From Massilia sp. Bi118 (GTDB lineage: Bacteria; Pseudomonadota; Gammaproteobacteria; Burkholderiales; Burkholderiaceae_D), in contig NZ_CAKKMV010000002.1 of NCBI RefSeq assembly GCF_918697865.1, positions 310,001 to 374,000 on the forward strand: a DNA stretch of 64,000 nucleotides, in the 5' to 3' direction. Position 1 is the first letter of the stretch. Each line of letters opens with the position of its first letter. Positions 27,663-37,092 of the stretch are shown here, one piece after another. The translations under genes were made by a program, and so were the position numbers. A model generated the notes under the pieces. The model did not search any database and had not been told where the DNA came from. It saw nothing but the letters and a program-made list of their open reading frames with translations.

Positions 27663-27697
27663 TAAACAATTGTTTGTGATGTTAAACACTTGTTTGT
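27663..27697. promoter_or_regulatory. Two in-phase operator-like repeats upstream of psuK
   Basis: TAAACAATTGTTTGT (27663-27677) and TAAACACTTGTTTGT (27683-27697) match at 14 of 15 positions and are exactly 20 bp apart, two helical turns. Each is built on the near-palindrome AAACANTTGTTT. They sit just upstream of the chosen psuK start and are the natural candidates for binding by PsuK's own winged-helix domain. The rest of the 322-bp gap to the phosphorylase gene holds the copy C element and no gene. Confidence 0.65.
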
Positions 27698-27778
27698 CGA
27701 GCGTCAATGCGCGATGTTTCTATCGCTATTTGCGCTCGGCAATACCATGTATGCGCCAGCGAATATGTAGGATAGCTC

Positions 27779-27849
27779 ATTTATACCCTGTTCATATAAA
27801 TCGAGCAGAAATTTGGTATTTGCCATACCAATCCACGATAATGCATAGT
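27779..27849 (+). promoter_or_regulatory. Shared nucleoside-regulon promoter element, copy C (phosphorylase/deo operon)
   Basis: ATTTATAC-N7-ATATAAAT (27779-27801) is followed after 18 bp by TTGCCA (27820-27825), 18 bp, and CATAGT (27844-27849). Predicted start is near 27856, about 106 bases before the phosphorylase ATG. TATTTGCCA and ATGCATAGTT are identical or nearly so in copy B. It lies about 80 bp from the psuK operators, so the two divergent operons have separate control sites. Confidence 0.72.
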
Positions 27850-27961
27850 TCGATTAATTTGGTGCACCGGGCTCCCGCTTTAAGTGCAACACCTGCAGTA
27901 ACAGCCTCTCCGGTCACTCAGCAATACACTCCAATCCAGCGATATCACAAGGAAGCCATCC

Positions 27962-28798
27962 ATGCTCAGCAACACCCCATTCGAAGCCGCCGACGTCATC
28001 CGCGCCCGCAAGCCCGGATTTACGCCGCGCGTGGCGCTCATCCTCGGCTCCGGTCTCGGCGTGCTGGCCGAGCAGATGACGGACGCGGTGGCGATCAGCT
28101 ACGCCGACCTGCCTGGCTTCCCGATCAGCACCGTGCACGGCCACGCCGGCGAACTGGTGCTGGGCACCCTGGCCGGCGTGCCGGTCGCCTGCATGAAGGG
28201 CCGCGGCCACTTCTACGAAGGCTATGGCGCCAGCGTGATGACGTCCGCTGTCCGTACCCTGAAACTGATCGGCTGCGAACTGCTGTTCGTGACCAACGCC
28301 GCCGGCTCGCTGCGTCCTGAAGTCGACGCCGGCAGCATCGTCGTGCTGGCCGACCACATCAACCTGCTGCCGGGCAGCCCGATGGCCGGCCCGAACGACG
28401 ACCGCTTCGGCCCGCGCTTCTTCAGCATGGCCAATGCCTACGATGCCGAGACCCGCGACATGGTGAAGGCCGTGGCGGCGGAGAAGGGCATCACCCTGCA
28501 CGAAGGCGTCTACCTGTCGACCCCGGGCCCGCACTTCGAGACGGCAGCGGAAATTCGCGCCTTCCGCACCATGGGCGCCGACGTGGTCGGCATGTCGGTG
28601 GTCCCGGAAGTGATCGCCGCGCGCCACTGCGGCCTGAAGGTCGCCGGCGTCTCGGCCATCACCAACCTGGCCGAAGGCCTGACGCCGTTCCCGCTGTCGC
28701 ACGAGCAGACCCTGAAGTATGCTGCCGTTGCGGCCAAGGACCTGGTGGCCTTGATGCATGCGTTTATTGAACGTCTGGGTACGACCGCTAACGCTTAA
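27962..28798 (+). CDS. Purine-nucleoside phosphorylase (trimeric PNP/XapA type)
   Basis: This enzyme splits purine (deoxy)ribonucleosides with phosphate into base and (deoxy)ribose 1-phosphate. The 278-residue protein is of the trimeric class: LILGSGLGVLAEQM (phosphate loop), HGHAGELVLG, GRGHFYEGY, VTNAAGSLRPEVDAGSIVVLADHIN, STPGPHFETAAEIRAFRTMGADVVGMS and the base-site ITNLAEGLTPFPLSHEQ. XapA-type enzymes accept xanthosine, inosine and guanosine; which of these is preferred cannot be read here. AAGGAAGC precedes the ATG. It is the first gene after the copy C promoter element and the first of the PNP-deoB-deoC-ALDH-deoA-cdd series. Inosine made by the exported deaminase would be a substrate. 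Confidence 0.95.
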   Translation: MLSNTPFEAADVIRARKPGFTPRVALILGSGLGVLAEQMTDAVAISYADLPGFPISTVHGHAGELVLGTLAGVPVACMKGRGHFYEGYGASVMTSAVRTLKLIGCELLFVTNAAGSLRPEVDAGSIVVLADHINLLPGSPMAGPNDDRFGPRFFSMANAYDAETRDMVKAVAAEKGITLHEGVYLSTPGPHFETAAEIRAFRTMGADVVGMSVVPEVIAARHCGLKVAGVSAITNLAEGLTPFPLSHEQTLKYAAVAAKDLVALMHAFIERLGTTANA

Positions 28799-28800
28799 AC

Positions 28801-28886
28801 CGTCGTTCCCGCGAAGGCGGGAACCCAAGTTTGTCGAGCAGCCGAAACGCAGGCAAACTTGGACCCCCGCCTTCGCGGGGGCGACG
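28801..28886. repeat. CGTCRTTCCCGCG-family palindromic repeat, copy 1
   Basis: Arms of about 32 bases (CGTCGTTCCCGCGAAGGCGG... and its near complement ending GGGGGCGACG) flank a short centre. It starts two bases after the phosphorylase stop. Five related copies occur in this window, all directly after stop codons. Confidence 0.85.
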
Positions 28887-28915
28887 AGCTAGTAATTTCT
28901 ATATGAGATAACTAT

Positions 28916-30109
28916 ATGTCACGCGCATTCATCCTCCTGCTTGACTCCTTCGGCCTCGGCGCGCTGCCTGACGCCGACAAGTACGGCGACACTGGCGCCA
29001 ACACCCTCGGCCACATCGCCGAGTGGGCCGCTAAAGAGGGCAAGCCAATGTCGCTGCCGGCCCTGGAAAGCATCGGCCTCGGCGCCGCCGCCCATAAAGC
29101 CAGCGGCGCATGGCCGGCCGGCTTCGATAAACGCGAAGGTTTTACCGGCGCCTGGAGCGTCGCCCGCGAGCAGTCGACCGGCAAGGACACGCAGAGCGGC
29201 CACTGGGAAATCGCCGGTGTGCCGGTGCTGTTCGACTGGGGCTACTTCCCGAAAACCGTGCCGAGCTTCCCGAAGGAGCTGACCGACAAGCTGCAGGAGC
29301 TGACCGGCGTGCCGGGCTGGCTGGGCAACTGCCACGCCTCCGGCACCACCATCATCACGGAGCTGGGCGACGAGCATGTCGCGAGCGGCAAGCCGATCCT
29401 GTATACCTCGGCCGACTCGGTGCTGCAGATCGCCGCGCACGAAGAGTCTTTCGGCCTGGAGCGCCTGTACGAAGTCTGCGAAGCCGCCTACGAGCTGGTC
29501 AAGCCCTACAACATCGGCCGCGTGATCGCGCGTCCCTTCGTCGGCAGCAATGGCAGCTACAAGCGCACCAGCAACCGCCACGACTACGCCGTGCCGCCGG
29601 TCGCGCCGACCCTGCTGGACCACGTCAAGGACGCCGGCGGCGAAGTCATCGCCCTCGGTAAAATCAGCGACATCTTCGCCGGCCAGGGCGTTACGCAACT
29701 GATCAAGGGCGCCGACAACATGGCCCTGTTCGACCGCCTGCTGGAAGTGCTTGACACCGCTGGCGACAAGTCGCTCACCTTCGTGAACTTCGTCGACTTC
29801 GACATGCACTTCGGCCACCGCCGCGACGTGGCCGGCTATGCGAACGCGCTGCACGAGCTGGATGCGCGCCTGCCCGAGTTCATCGCCAAACTGAAGGAAG
29901 GCGACCTGGCCGTGATCACCGCCGACCACGGTTGCGACCCGACCTGGCCCGGCTCGGACCACACCCGCGAACACATCCCGATGCTGTTCTTCGGCCCGGC
30001 CGCGCCCGCACAGGAGCTGCCGGTGGCCGACACCTTCTCCGATATCGGCGCAACGCTCGCCAAACACCTCGGCGTCAAACCTCTCTCGAACGGAACTGCC
30101 CTTTTATGA
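28916..30109 (+). CDS. deoB: Phosphopentomutase
   Basis: DeoB interconverts (deoxy)ribose 1-phosphate and 5-phosphate and belongs to the alkaline-phosphatase metalloenzyme superfamily with two Mn ions. The 397-residue product shows the metal-binding start FILLLDSFGLGALPDADKYGD, the phosphothreonine region EQSTGKDTQSGHWEIAG, NCHASGTTII, VNFVDFDMHFGHRRDV and VITADHGCDPTWPGSDHTREHIPML. Length fits DeoB (about 390-410). Its stop overlaps the deoC start by four bases. It takes the sugar phosphates made by PNP and DeoA. Confidence 0.97.
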   Translation: MSRAFILLLDSFGLGALPDADKYGDTGANTLGHIAEWAAKEGKPMSLPALESIGLGAAAHKASGAWPAGFDKREGFTGAWSVAREQSTGKDTQSGHWEIAGVPVLFDWGYFPKTVPSFPKELTDKLQELTGVPGWLGNCHASGTTIITELGDEHVASGKPILYTSADSVLQIAAHEESFGLERLYEVCEAAYELVKPYNIGRVIARPFVGSNGSYKRTSNRHDYAVPPVAPTLLDHVKDAGGEVIALGKISDIFAGQGVTQLIKGADNMALFDRLLEVLDTAGDKSLTFVNFVDFDMHFGHRRDVAGYANALHELDARLPEFIAKLKEGDLAVITADHGCDPTWPGSDHTREHIPMLFFGPAAPAQELPVADTFSDIGATLAKHLGVKPLSNGTALL

Positions 30110-31074
30110 GCCCGAACCTCGATTCTAAAGTGATCAATGCGCGCAACACGGCCATCGGCCTCGACCTGGGCTGGATCAACCACCTCAAGGTCAACCGCAA
30201 CGCCGCCGACCGCCGCGCCGCCAGCCTGGCGAACCGCCGCACGGTCAAGAAGGACTACCAGGCTGCCTGGCTGGTGAAAGCCATCCAGTGCATCGACCTG
30301 ACCACGCTGTCCGGCGACGACACCCCGGGCCGCGTCGAGCGCCTGTGCATGAAGGCGATGCGCCCGCTGCGCACCGACCTGATGCAGGCACTGGGCCTGG
30401 ACAGCCTGCAGACCGGCGCCGTCTGCGTGTACCACGAGATGATCGCCCCGGCGGTGCAGGTGCTGCAGGGCCGCATGCCGATCGCCGCCGTGTCGACCGC
30501 TTTCCCGGCCGGCCTGTCGAGCATGGAAACCAAGCTGCGCGAGATCGAACTGTCGGTGGCCGCGGGCGCGACCGAGATCGACATCGTGATCACCCGCCAG
30601 CACGTCCTGACCGGCAACTGGCAGGCGCTGTACAACGAAATGCTGGCCTACCGCCAGGCTTGCGGCGAAGCGCACGTGAAGGCGATCCTGGCGACCGGCG
30701 ACCTGGTCACCCTGGAAAACGTGGCCAAGGCTTCGTGGGTCTGCATGATGGCGGGCGCCGATTTCATCAAGACCTCGACCGGCAAGGAAGGCGTCAACGC
30801 GACGATCCCGGTGTCGCTGGTGATGGTGCGCGCGATCCGCGAATACTACGAGCAGACCGGCTTCAAGGTCGGCTACAAGCCGGCCGGCGGCGTCAGCACC
30901 GCCAAGTCCGCGCTGCAGTACCTGACCGTGATGAAGGAAGAGCTGGGCAACGAGTGGCTGGAACCGCACCTGTTCCGCATCGGCGCCTCCAGCCTCCTGA
31001 CCGACATCGAGCGTCAGCTCGAGCACCATGTCACGGGCTTCTACTCGGCCGCCCACCGCCACGCGCAACCTTAA
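30106..31074 (+). CDS. deoC: Deoxyribose-phosphate aldolase
   Basis: DeoC cleaves 2-deoxyribose 5-phosphate to acetaldehyde and glyceraldehyde 3-phosphate through a Schiff base. The 322-residue product is of the longer class; IDLTTLSGDDTPGRVERLC, VCVYHEMIAPAV, STAFPAGLSSMETKLREIELSVAAGATEIDIVI, the Schiff-base lysine in DFIKTSTGKEGVNA and a final catalytic-relay lysine in VGYKPAGGVSTA are visible. It starts within ATGA shared with deoB. The acetaldehyde produced is a toxic aldehyde, which explains the aldehyde dehydrogenase gene that follows 16 bp later. Confidence 0.96.
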   Translation: MSPNLDSKVINARNTAIGLDLGWINHLKVNRNAADRRAASLANRRTVKKDYQAAWLVKAIQCIDLTTLSGDDTPGRVERLCMKAMRPLRTDLMQALGLDSLQTGAVCVYHEMIAPAVQVLQGRMPIAAVSTAFPAGLSSMETKLREIELSVAAGATEIDIVITRQHVLTGNWQALYNEMLAYRQACGEAHVKAILATGDLVTLENVAKASWVCMMAGADFIKTSTGKEGVNATIPVSLVMVRAIREYYEQTGFKVGYKPAGGVSTAKSALQYLTVMKEELGNEWLEPHLFRIGASSLLTDIERQLEHHVTGFYSAAHRHAQP

Positions 31075-31090
31075 GACTCACGGATTCGTC

Positions 31091-33469
31091 ATGCCTACTA
31101 TTAAAGAGATTCTTCAGACTATGGATTACGGTCCCGCACCCGAAAGCACCAAGGAAGCGCAAGCGTGGCTGGACCAGCACGGCCGCCGTTTCGGCCTGTT
31201 CATCGACAACGCCTGGACTGAAGCCAGCGAGACCTTCGGCTCCTTCAACCCGGCCGACGGCAGCGAGCTGGCGCAAGTCAGCCAGGCCACGCTCGAGGAC
31301 GTAGAGCGCGCCGTTGCGGCCGCACGCCGCGCCCAGCCGGGCTGGGTCGCCATGGGCGGCCACGGCCGCGCCAAGGTGCTGTACGCGCTGGCCCGCCTGC
31401 TGCAAAAGCACTCGCGCCTGTTCGCCGTGCTCGAGACCCTGGACAACGGCAAGACCATCCGCGAAACCCGCGATGCCGACCTGCCGCTGGCCGCACGCCA
31501 CTTCTACCATCACGCAGGCTGGGCCCAGCTGCAGTCGGAAGAATTCGCCGACTACCGCGCCGTCGGCGTGGTCGGCCAGATCGTGCCGTGGAACTTCCCG
31601 CTGCTGATGCTGGCATGGAAAATCGCCCCGGCCCTGGCCGCCGGTAACACCATCGTCTTCAAGCCGGCCGAGTTCACCTCGCTGACGGCGCTGTTATTTG
31701 CTGAAATCTGCGTACAGGCAGGCGTGCCGGCCGGCGTGGTCAACATCGTCACCGGCGACGGCCGCGTGGGCGAAGCCATCGTCAATCATCCGGGCATCGA
31801 CAAGCTGGCCTTCACCGGCTCGACCGAAGTCGGCCGCATCATCCGCAAGGCCACCGCCGGCACCGGCAAGAAGCTGTCGCTGGAACTGGGCGGCAAGTCG
31901 CCCTTCATCGTCTTCGAAGATGCGGACCTGGACGCCGCCGTCGAAGGCCTGGTGGATTCGATCTGGTTCAACCAGGGCCAGGTCTGCTGCGCCGGCTCGC
32001 GCCTGATGGTGCAGGAGTCCGTGTACCCGCGCTTCATCGCCAAGGTCAAGGCGCGCATGCAGAACCTGCGCGTCGGCTCGCCGCTGGACAAGTCGAACGA
32101 TATCGGCGCCCTGGTCGATCCGGTGCAGCAGCAGCGCATCAATGGCCTGGTCGAATCGGCCCGTCTAGAGGGCTGCGAAATCTGGCAGCCGTCCTGCGAG
32201 ATGCCGGTCGGCGGCTCGTGGTTCCTGCCGACCCTAATCACCGGCGCCTCGACCTCGGCCGCCGTGGCCCAGACTGAAATCTTCGGCCCGGTGCTGGTGG
32301 CGATGAGCTTCCGTACCCCGGGTGAAGCGGTCCAGCTGGCCAACAACACCGTCTACGGCCTGGCCGCCTGCGTGTGGACCGAGTCGATCAGCCTGGCGCT
32401 GGACGTGGCGCCCGCCATCAAGGCCGGCGTGGTGTGGATCAACACCGCCAACCAGTTCGACGCAGCCTGCGGCTTCGGCGGCTACAAGGAATCGGGCTTC
32501 GGCCGCGAAGGCGGCAAAGAGGGCATGTACGAGTACCTGACCCCGCTGGCGGAAGACCGCCGCCCGGCCGCGCCGCTCGCGCCTGAAAAGGGCAAAGTGA
32601 AGCCGGTGGAAGAGGGCGTCCCGTTCGCCGTCGACCGCACCGCCAAGCTCTACATCGGCGGCAAGCAGGCACGCCCTGACGGCGCCTACAGCCGCGCGAT
32701 CAACGGCGCGAACGGCGCCTTCCTTGCCGACATCGGCGAAGGCAACCGCAAGGACATCCGCAACGCCGTCGAAGCCGCGCACAAGGCCGCCGGCTGGTCC
32801 AAGGCCACCGCGCACAACCGCGCGCAAGTCCTGTACTACATCGCCGAGAACCTGGCCGTGCGCGCCGACGAATTCGCGTCGCGCATCGCCCAGCAGACCG
32901 GTTCGAAGAACGCGGCCGCGGAAGTCCAGGCCTCGATCGAGCGCCTGTTCTACTGGGCTGCCTGGGCCGACAAGTACGACGGCCTGGCGCACCAGCCGCC
33001 GATGCACGGCATCACCGTGGCGCTGAACGAGCCGGTCGGCGTGATCGGCATCATCTGCCCGAACGAGAACCCGCTGCTGGGCTTCATCTCGCTGGTCGCC
33101 CCGGCCCTCGCGCTGGGCAACCGCGTGATCGCCGTGCCGTCGGAAGCGCATCCGCTGTCGGCGCTGGACCTGTACCAGGTGCTGGACACCTCCGACCTGC
33201 CGGGCGGCGCGCTGAACATCGTCACCGGCTCCGCCGACGAACTGGCACGCACCCTGGCTTCGCACTTCGACGTGGACGCCGTGTGGCGCCACGACGGTTC
33301 GGCCGAGGGCTGCGCTGAAGTCGAGCGTTTGTCGGCTGAGTCGCTGAAGCGCACCTGGACCGGCGGCGCGAAAGGGCGTGACTGGTTCGATGCGAAGCAG
33401 GCTTGCGGCAAGACGGTGCTGCAGCATGCTTCGCAGGTCAAAAACGTGTGGATTCCTTACGGCGTTTAA
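31091..33469 (+). CDS. Two-domain aldehyde dehydrogenase (ALDH16-like) of the deo operon
   Basis: The 792-residue protein joins two aldehyde dehydrogenase domains. The first (about 35-500) is complete: VVGQIVPWNFPLLML, FTGSTEVG, general-base Glu265 in LELGGKSP and catalytic cysteine near 299 in FNQGQVCCAGSR. The second (about 545-792) keeps the coenzyme-binding part (GVIGIICPNENPLLGFISLVAPALALGN) but lacks the Glu and Cys motifs, so it should be inactive and structural, as described for ALDH16. The position between deoC and deoA suggests that it oxidises the acetaldehyde released by DeoC to acetate. The ATG at 31091 is the only in-frame start that avoids deoC; its ribosome-binding site is weak. 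Confidence 0.92.
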   Translation: MPTIKEILQTMDYGPAPESTKEAQAWLDQHGRRFGLFIDNAWTEASETFGSFNPADGSELAQVSQATLEDVERAVAAARRAQPGWVAMGGHGRAKVLYALARLLQKHSRLFAVLETLDNGKTIRETRDADLPLAARHFYHHAGWAQLQSEEFADYRAVGVVGQIVPWNFPLLMLAWKIAPALAAGNTIVFKPAEFTSLTALLFAEICVQAGVPAGVVNIVTGDGRVGEAIVNHPGIDKLAFTGSTEVGRIIRKATAGTGKKLSLELGGKSPFIVFEDADLDAAVEGLVDSIWFNQGQVCCAGSRLMVQESVYPRFIAKVKARMQNLRVGSPLDKSNDIGALVDPVQQQRINGLVESARLEGCEIWQPSCEMPVGGSWFLPTLITGASTSAAVAQTEIFGPVLVAMSFRTPGEAVQLANNTVYGLAACVWTESISLALDVAPAIKAGVVWINTANQFDAACGFGGYKESGFGREGGKEGMYEYLTPLAEDRRPAAPLAPEKGKVKPVEEGVPFAVDRTAKLYIGGKQARPDGAYSRAINGANGAFLADIGEGNRKDIRNAVEAAHKAAGWSKATAHNRAQVLYYIAENLAVRADEFASRIAQQTGSKNAAAEVQASIERLFYWAAWADKYDGLAHQPPMHGITVALNEPVGVIGIICPNENPLLGFISLVAPALALGNRVIAVPSEAHPLSALDLYQVLDTSDLPGGALNIVTGSADELARTLASHFDVDAVWRHDGSAEGCAEVERLSAESLKRTWTGGAKGRDWFDAKQACGKTVLQHASQVKNVWIPYGV

Positions 33470-33491
33470 TCACGACACGGAACCGCAAAAC

Positions 33492-33573
33492 CGTCGTTCC
33501 CGCGTAGGCGGGAACCCAAGTTCAGCTAGCGTAACGCGAACAAACTTGGGTTCCCGCCTCCGCGGGAACGACG
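33492..33573. repeat. CGTCRTTCCCGCG-family palindromic repeat, copy 2
   Basis: CGTCGTTCCCGCGTAGGCGG... and the complementary arm ending CGCGGGAACGACG flank a short centre. It lies between the aldehyde dehydrogenase and deoA, 22 bases after the stop. Confidence 0.85.
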
Positions 33574-33603
33574 TTTACGAGCTAACACTTAAGGAAGCAT
33601 CTC

Positions 33604-34926
<1,323 letters not shown>

Positions 34927-34934
34927 ATAAACCC

Positions 34935-35016
34935 CCGTCATTCCCGCGAAAGCGGGAATCCATGCTGAGCCGATCGATTTACTCAGTATGGATCCTCGCT
35001 TTCGCGGGGATGACGG
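34935..35016. repeat. CGTCRTTCCCGCG-family palindromic repeat, copy 3
   Basis: CCGTCATTCCCGCGAAAGCGG... pairs with a right arm ending CGGGGATGACGG. It occupies the gap between deoA and cdd and ends 14 bases before the cdd ATG. Confidence 0.85.
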
Positions 35017-35030
35017 CAAAAGGTAAGCTC

Positions 35031-35435
35031 ATGAAATACGAAAAACTGATCGAAGAAGCCCGCGCCGCCCGCGAACTGGCCTACACCCCGTACTCGAAGT
35101 TCAAGGTCGGCGCCGCGCTGGAATGCAGGGACGGGCGTATTTTCCGCGGCTGTAACGTGGAAAACGCCTCCTACGGCCTGTGCAACTGCGCCGAGCGCAC
35201 GGCCTTTTTCTCGGCCATCGCCAGCGGCTACAAGCCTGGCGATTTCACGGCCCTGGCCGTGATCGGCGACACCGACGGCCCGATTGCCCCCTGCGGCGCC
35301 TGCCGCCAGGTGACCCTGGAGCTGGGCGGTAACGAGCTGCCTGTGGTGCTGGCCAACCTGAAGGGCGACCTGATGGAGACCACCGCGGCCGGCCAGCTCC
35401 CGAACGCCTTCGGTGGCTGGGATCTGAACAAGTAA
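35031..35435 (+). CDS. cdd: Cytidine deaminase
   Basis: Cdd deaminates cytidine and deoxycytidine to uridine and deoxyuridine. The 134-residue protein is the small tetrameric type, with the zinc motif CNVENASYGLCNCAERTAFF (Cys ligand and catalytic Glu in CAER) and PCGACRQ. The start at 35031 has AAAAGG 10 bases upstream; the frame continues upstream only through the palindromic repeat. It closes the deo-like series and a 13-bp hairpin follows the stop. Its products feed DeoA. Confidence 0.96.
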   Translation: MKYEKLIEEARAARELAYTPYSKFKVGAALECRDGRIFRGCNVENASYGLCNCAERTAFFSAIASGYKPGDFTALAVIGDTDGPIAPCGACRQVTLELGGNELPVVLANLKGDLMETTAAGQLPNAFGGWDLNK

Positions 35436-35445
35436 CTGGTATGAT

Positions 35446-35476
35446 GGACGTCGGCAACGCCCGGTTGCCGATGTCC
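35446..35476 (+). terminator. Hairpin between cdd and the L,D-transpeptidase gene
   Basis: GGACGTCGGCAAC (35446-35458) pairs with GTTGCCGATGTCC (35464-35476) around a 5-base loop, with one G-T mismatch that pairs as G-U in RNA. It has no T-run, so it may be a weak or factor-dependent end of the nucleoside operon. It ends 10 bases before the next ATG. Confidence 0.6.
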
Positions 35477-35486
35477 GGATGTACCG

Positions 35487-37088
35487 ATGAAATTCAGCCA
35501 GAAAATCGGCGCCGCGCTCGCGTTTTGCGCAGTTGCGGCGCTTGCACCCTGTAGCACCTACGCACAACCTATCCCCGCCGTCATCCATGACCTGGCTGTC
35601 CAGGCTACACGAAGCCCTGTAACGCCCACGGGACCCTACGACGAACGCGGCTGGCTCGAGCGCTTCTACGCGCCGCGCAAATACACGCCCGCCTGGAATC
35701 CGTCGACCGCTGCCGCAGCCTTGTGGGTGCTGCGCCAGGCCGCGCTGCAGGGCCTCGATCCGCGCGACTACGGCGCCGACGCGCTGCAGAAGCAGCTGAG
35801 CGCAGGCGGCGCCGATGCCGCAAAGTTCGACGTCGCGCTCACCTCGGCGATGCTGCACTACCTGGCCGACCTGCGCGTCGGCCGCGTGCGTTCCGAATAC
35901 CATACCCGTCTTCCCGATCCGCGCCTGAAGCAGTACGACCCGGTCGAGCGCCTGCGTACCGGCCTCGCCGGCGGCAAGCTGCAGGCCGCGGTGAAGGCGG
36001 CCGAGCCGCAGATCCGCCAGTACGGGCAGGTCAAGGCGGCGCTGGCGCAATACCGCGCGCTGGCCAGGAAGCCGTATCCGGCATTGCCGGCGCCGGGCGG
36101 CAAGCTCACTTCCGGCGGCGTCTATCCGGCCGCGCAGGCGCTGTTCGAGCGCCTGGTGCTGCTGGGCGACCTGCCGGCCAATACGCCGCCGCCGGCGGAG
36201 GGCATCTACAGCGAGCAGCTGGAAGAGGGTGTCCGGCGCTTCCAGGCCCGCCATGGACTGCTCGATGACGGCGTGCTGGGCCGCGGCACCGTCGCCGCGC
36301 TCAATGTGCCGCCCGCGCGCCGTGTGCGCCAGCTCGAACTGAGCCTCGAGCGCCTGCGCTGGTTGCCGGATTTCGGCCCCGGCCCGCTGATCGTCGTCGA
36401 TTTGCCGATGTACCGCTTGTGGGCCTTCCAGAACGGCAGCGCCGAGCCGCCGCTCGAGATGCGGGTGGTGGTCGGCGCCGCGGTGAAGACCGAGACGCCG
36501 CTGTTCGTGGGACAGATGCGCTACCTCGAATTCAACCCTTACTGGAACGTCCCGCGCAGCATTCTCGACAGGGAGATCCTGCCCAGGCTCGAGCGCAACC
36601 CTGCCTATTTGAAGCAGCACGACATGGAGACGGTGCCCCAGGGAGCGAGCGTGGCCGAGCTCAAGGCAGGAAAGGCGCGCGTGCGCCAGCGCCCGGGTCC
36701 GAAGAATTCGCTGGGCGCGATCAAGTTCGCGATGCCGAATCCGATGGACATCTACCTGCATTCGACGCCGGCGCGCGAGCTGTTCGAGCGCAGCCGGCGC
36801 GACCTGTCGCATGGCTGCATCCGCGTCGAGCATCCGGCCGCACTGGCCCAGTTCGTGCTGGGCGGGCAGCGCAAGTGGAGCGCCGACGCCATCCAGGACG
36901 CGCTGCAGCCGGGGCCGACGCGGCACGTCGACCTGGTCCACGCGGTGCCGGTCGCGATTCTCTACGCCACCGCCATCGTCGACAACGAGGGCAGCCCGAT
37001 GTTCGTCGCCGATATCTACGGCCGCGACGCGACGCTCGAGCAGGAACTGGCGGCGCGGCAGGGCAAGACCGCCGCCGCGGCGCACTGA
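35487..37088 (+). CDS. Periplasmic L,D-transpeptidase (YcbB/LdtD-like)
   Basis: YcbB-type enzymes form 3-3 cross-links in peptidoglycan. The 533-residue product has a signal peptide (to about residue 26), an N-terminal scaffold domain (GWLERFYAPRKYTPAWN, ALQGLDPRDYG), a peptidoglycan-binding motif near 240-272 (EEGVRRFQARHGLLDDGVLGRGTVAALN) and a YkuD catalytic domain (about 300-490). The active site SHGCIRVEHP puts His at 442 and Cys at 444, preceded by HSTPARELFERSRRDL. Length is somewhat shorter than E. coli YcbB (615). It is downstream of cdd but unrelated to nucleoside metabolism; it converges with the PEP-CTERM gene, 4 bp apart. Confidence 0.92.
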   Translation: MKFSQKIGAALAFCAVAALAPCSTYAQPIPAVIHDLAVQATRSPVTPTGPYDERGWLERFYAPRKYTPAWNPSTAAAALWVLRQAALQGLDPRDYGADALQKQLSAGGADAAKFDVALTSAMLHYLADLRVGRVRSEYHTRLPDPRLKQYDPVERLRTGLAGGKLQAAVKAAEPQIRQYGQVKAALAQYRALARKPYPALPAPGGKLTSGGVYPAAQALFERLVLLGDLPANTPPPAEGIYSEQLEEGVRRFQARHGLLDDGVLGRGTVAALNVPPARRVRQLELSLERLRWLPDFGPGPLIVVDLPMYRLWAFQNGSAEPPLEMRVVVGAAVKTETPLFVGQMRYLEFNPYWNVPRSILDREILPRLERNPAYLKQHDMETVPQGASVAELKAGKARVRQRPGPKNSLGAIKFAMPNPMDIYLHSTPARELFERSRRDLSHGCIRVEHPAALAQFVLGGQRKWSADAIQDALQPGPTRHVDLVHAVPVAILYATAIVDNEGSPMFVADIYGRDATLEQELAARQGKTAAAAH

Positions 37089-37092
37089 CGAC

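Noticed and set aside
30288..31304. Overlapping frame across deoC and the aldehyde dehydrogenase start
   Set aside because: Its sequence is Gly/Arg/Asp-rich shadow translation; both real genes are clear in other frames.
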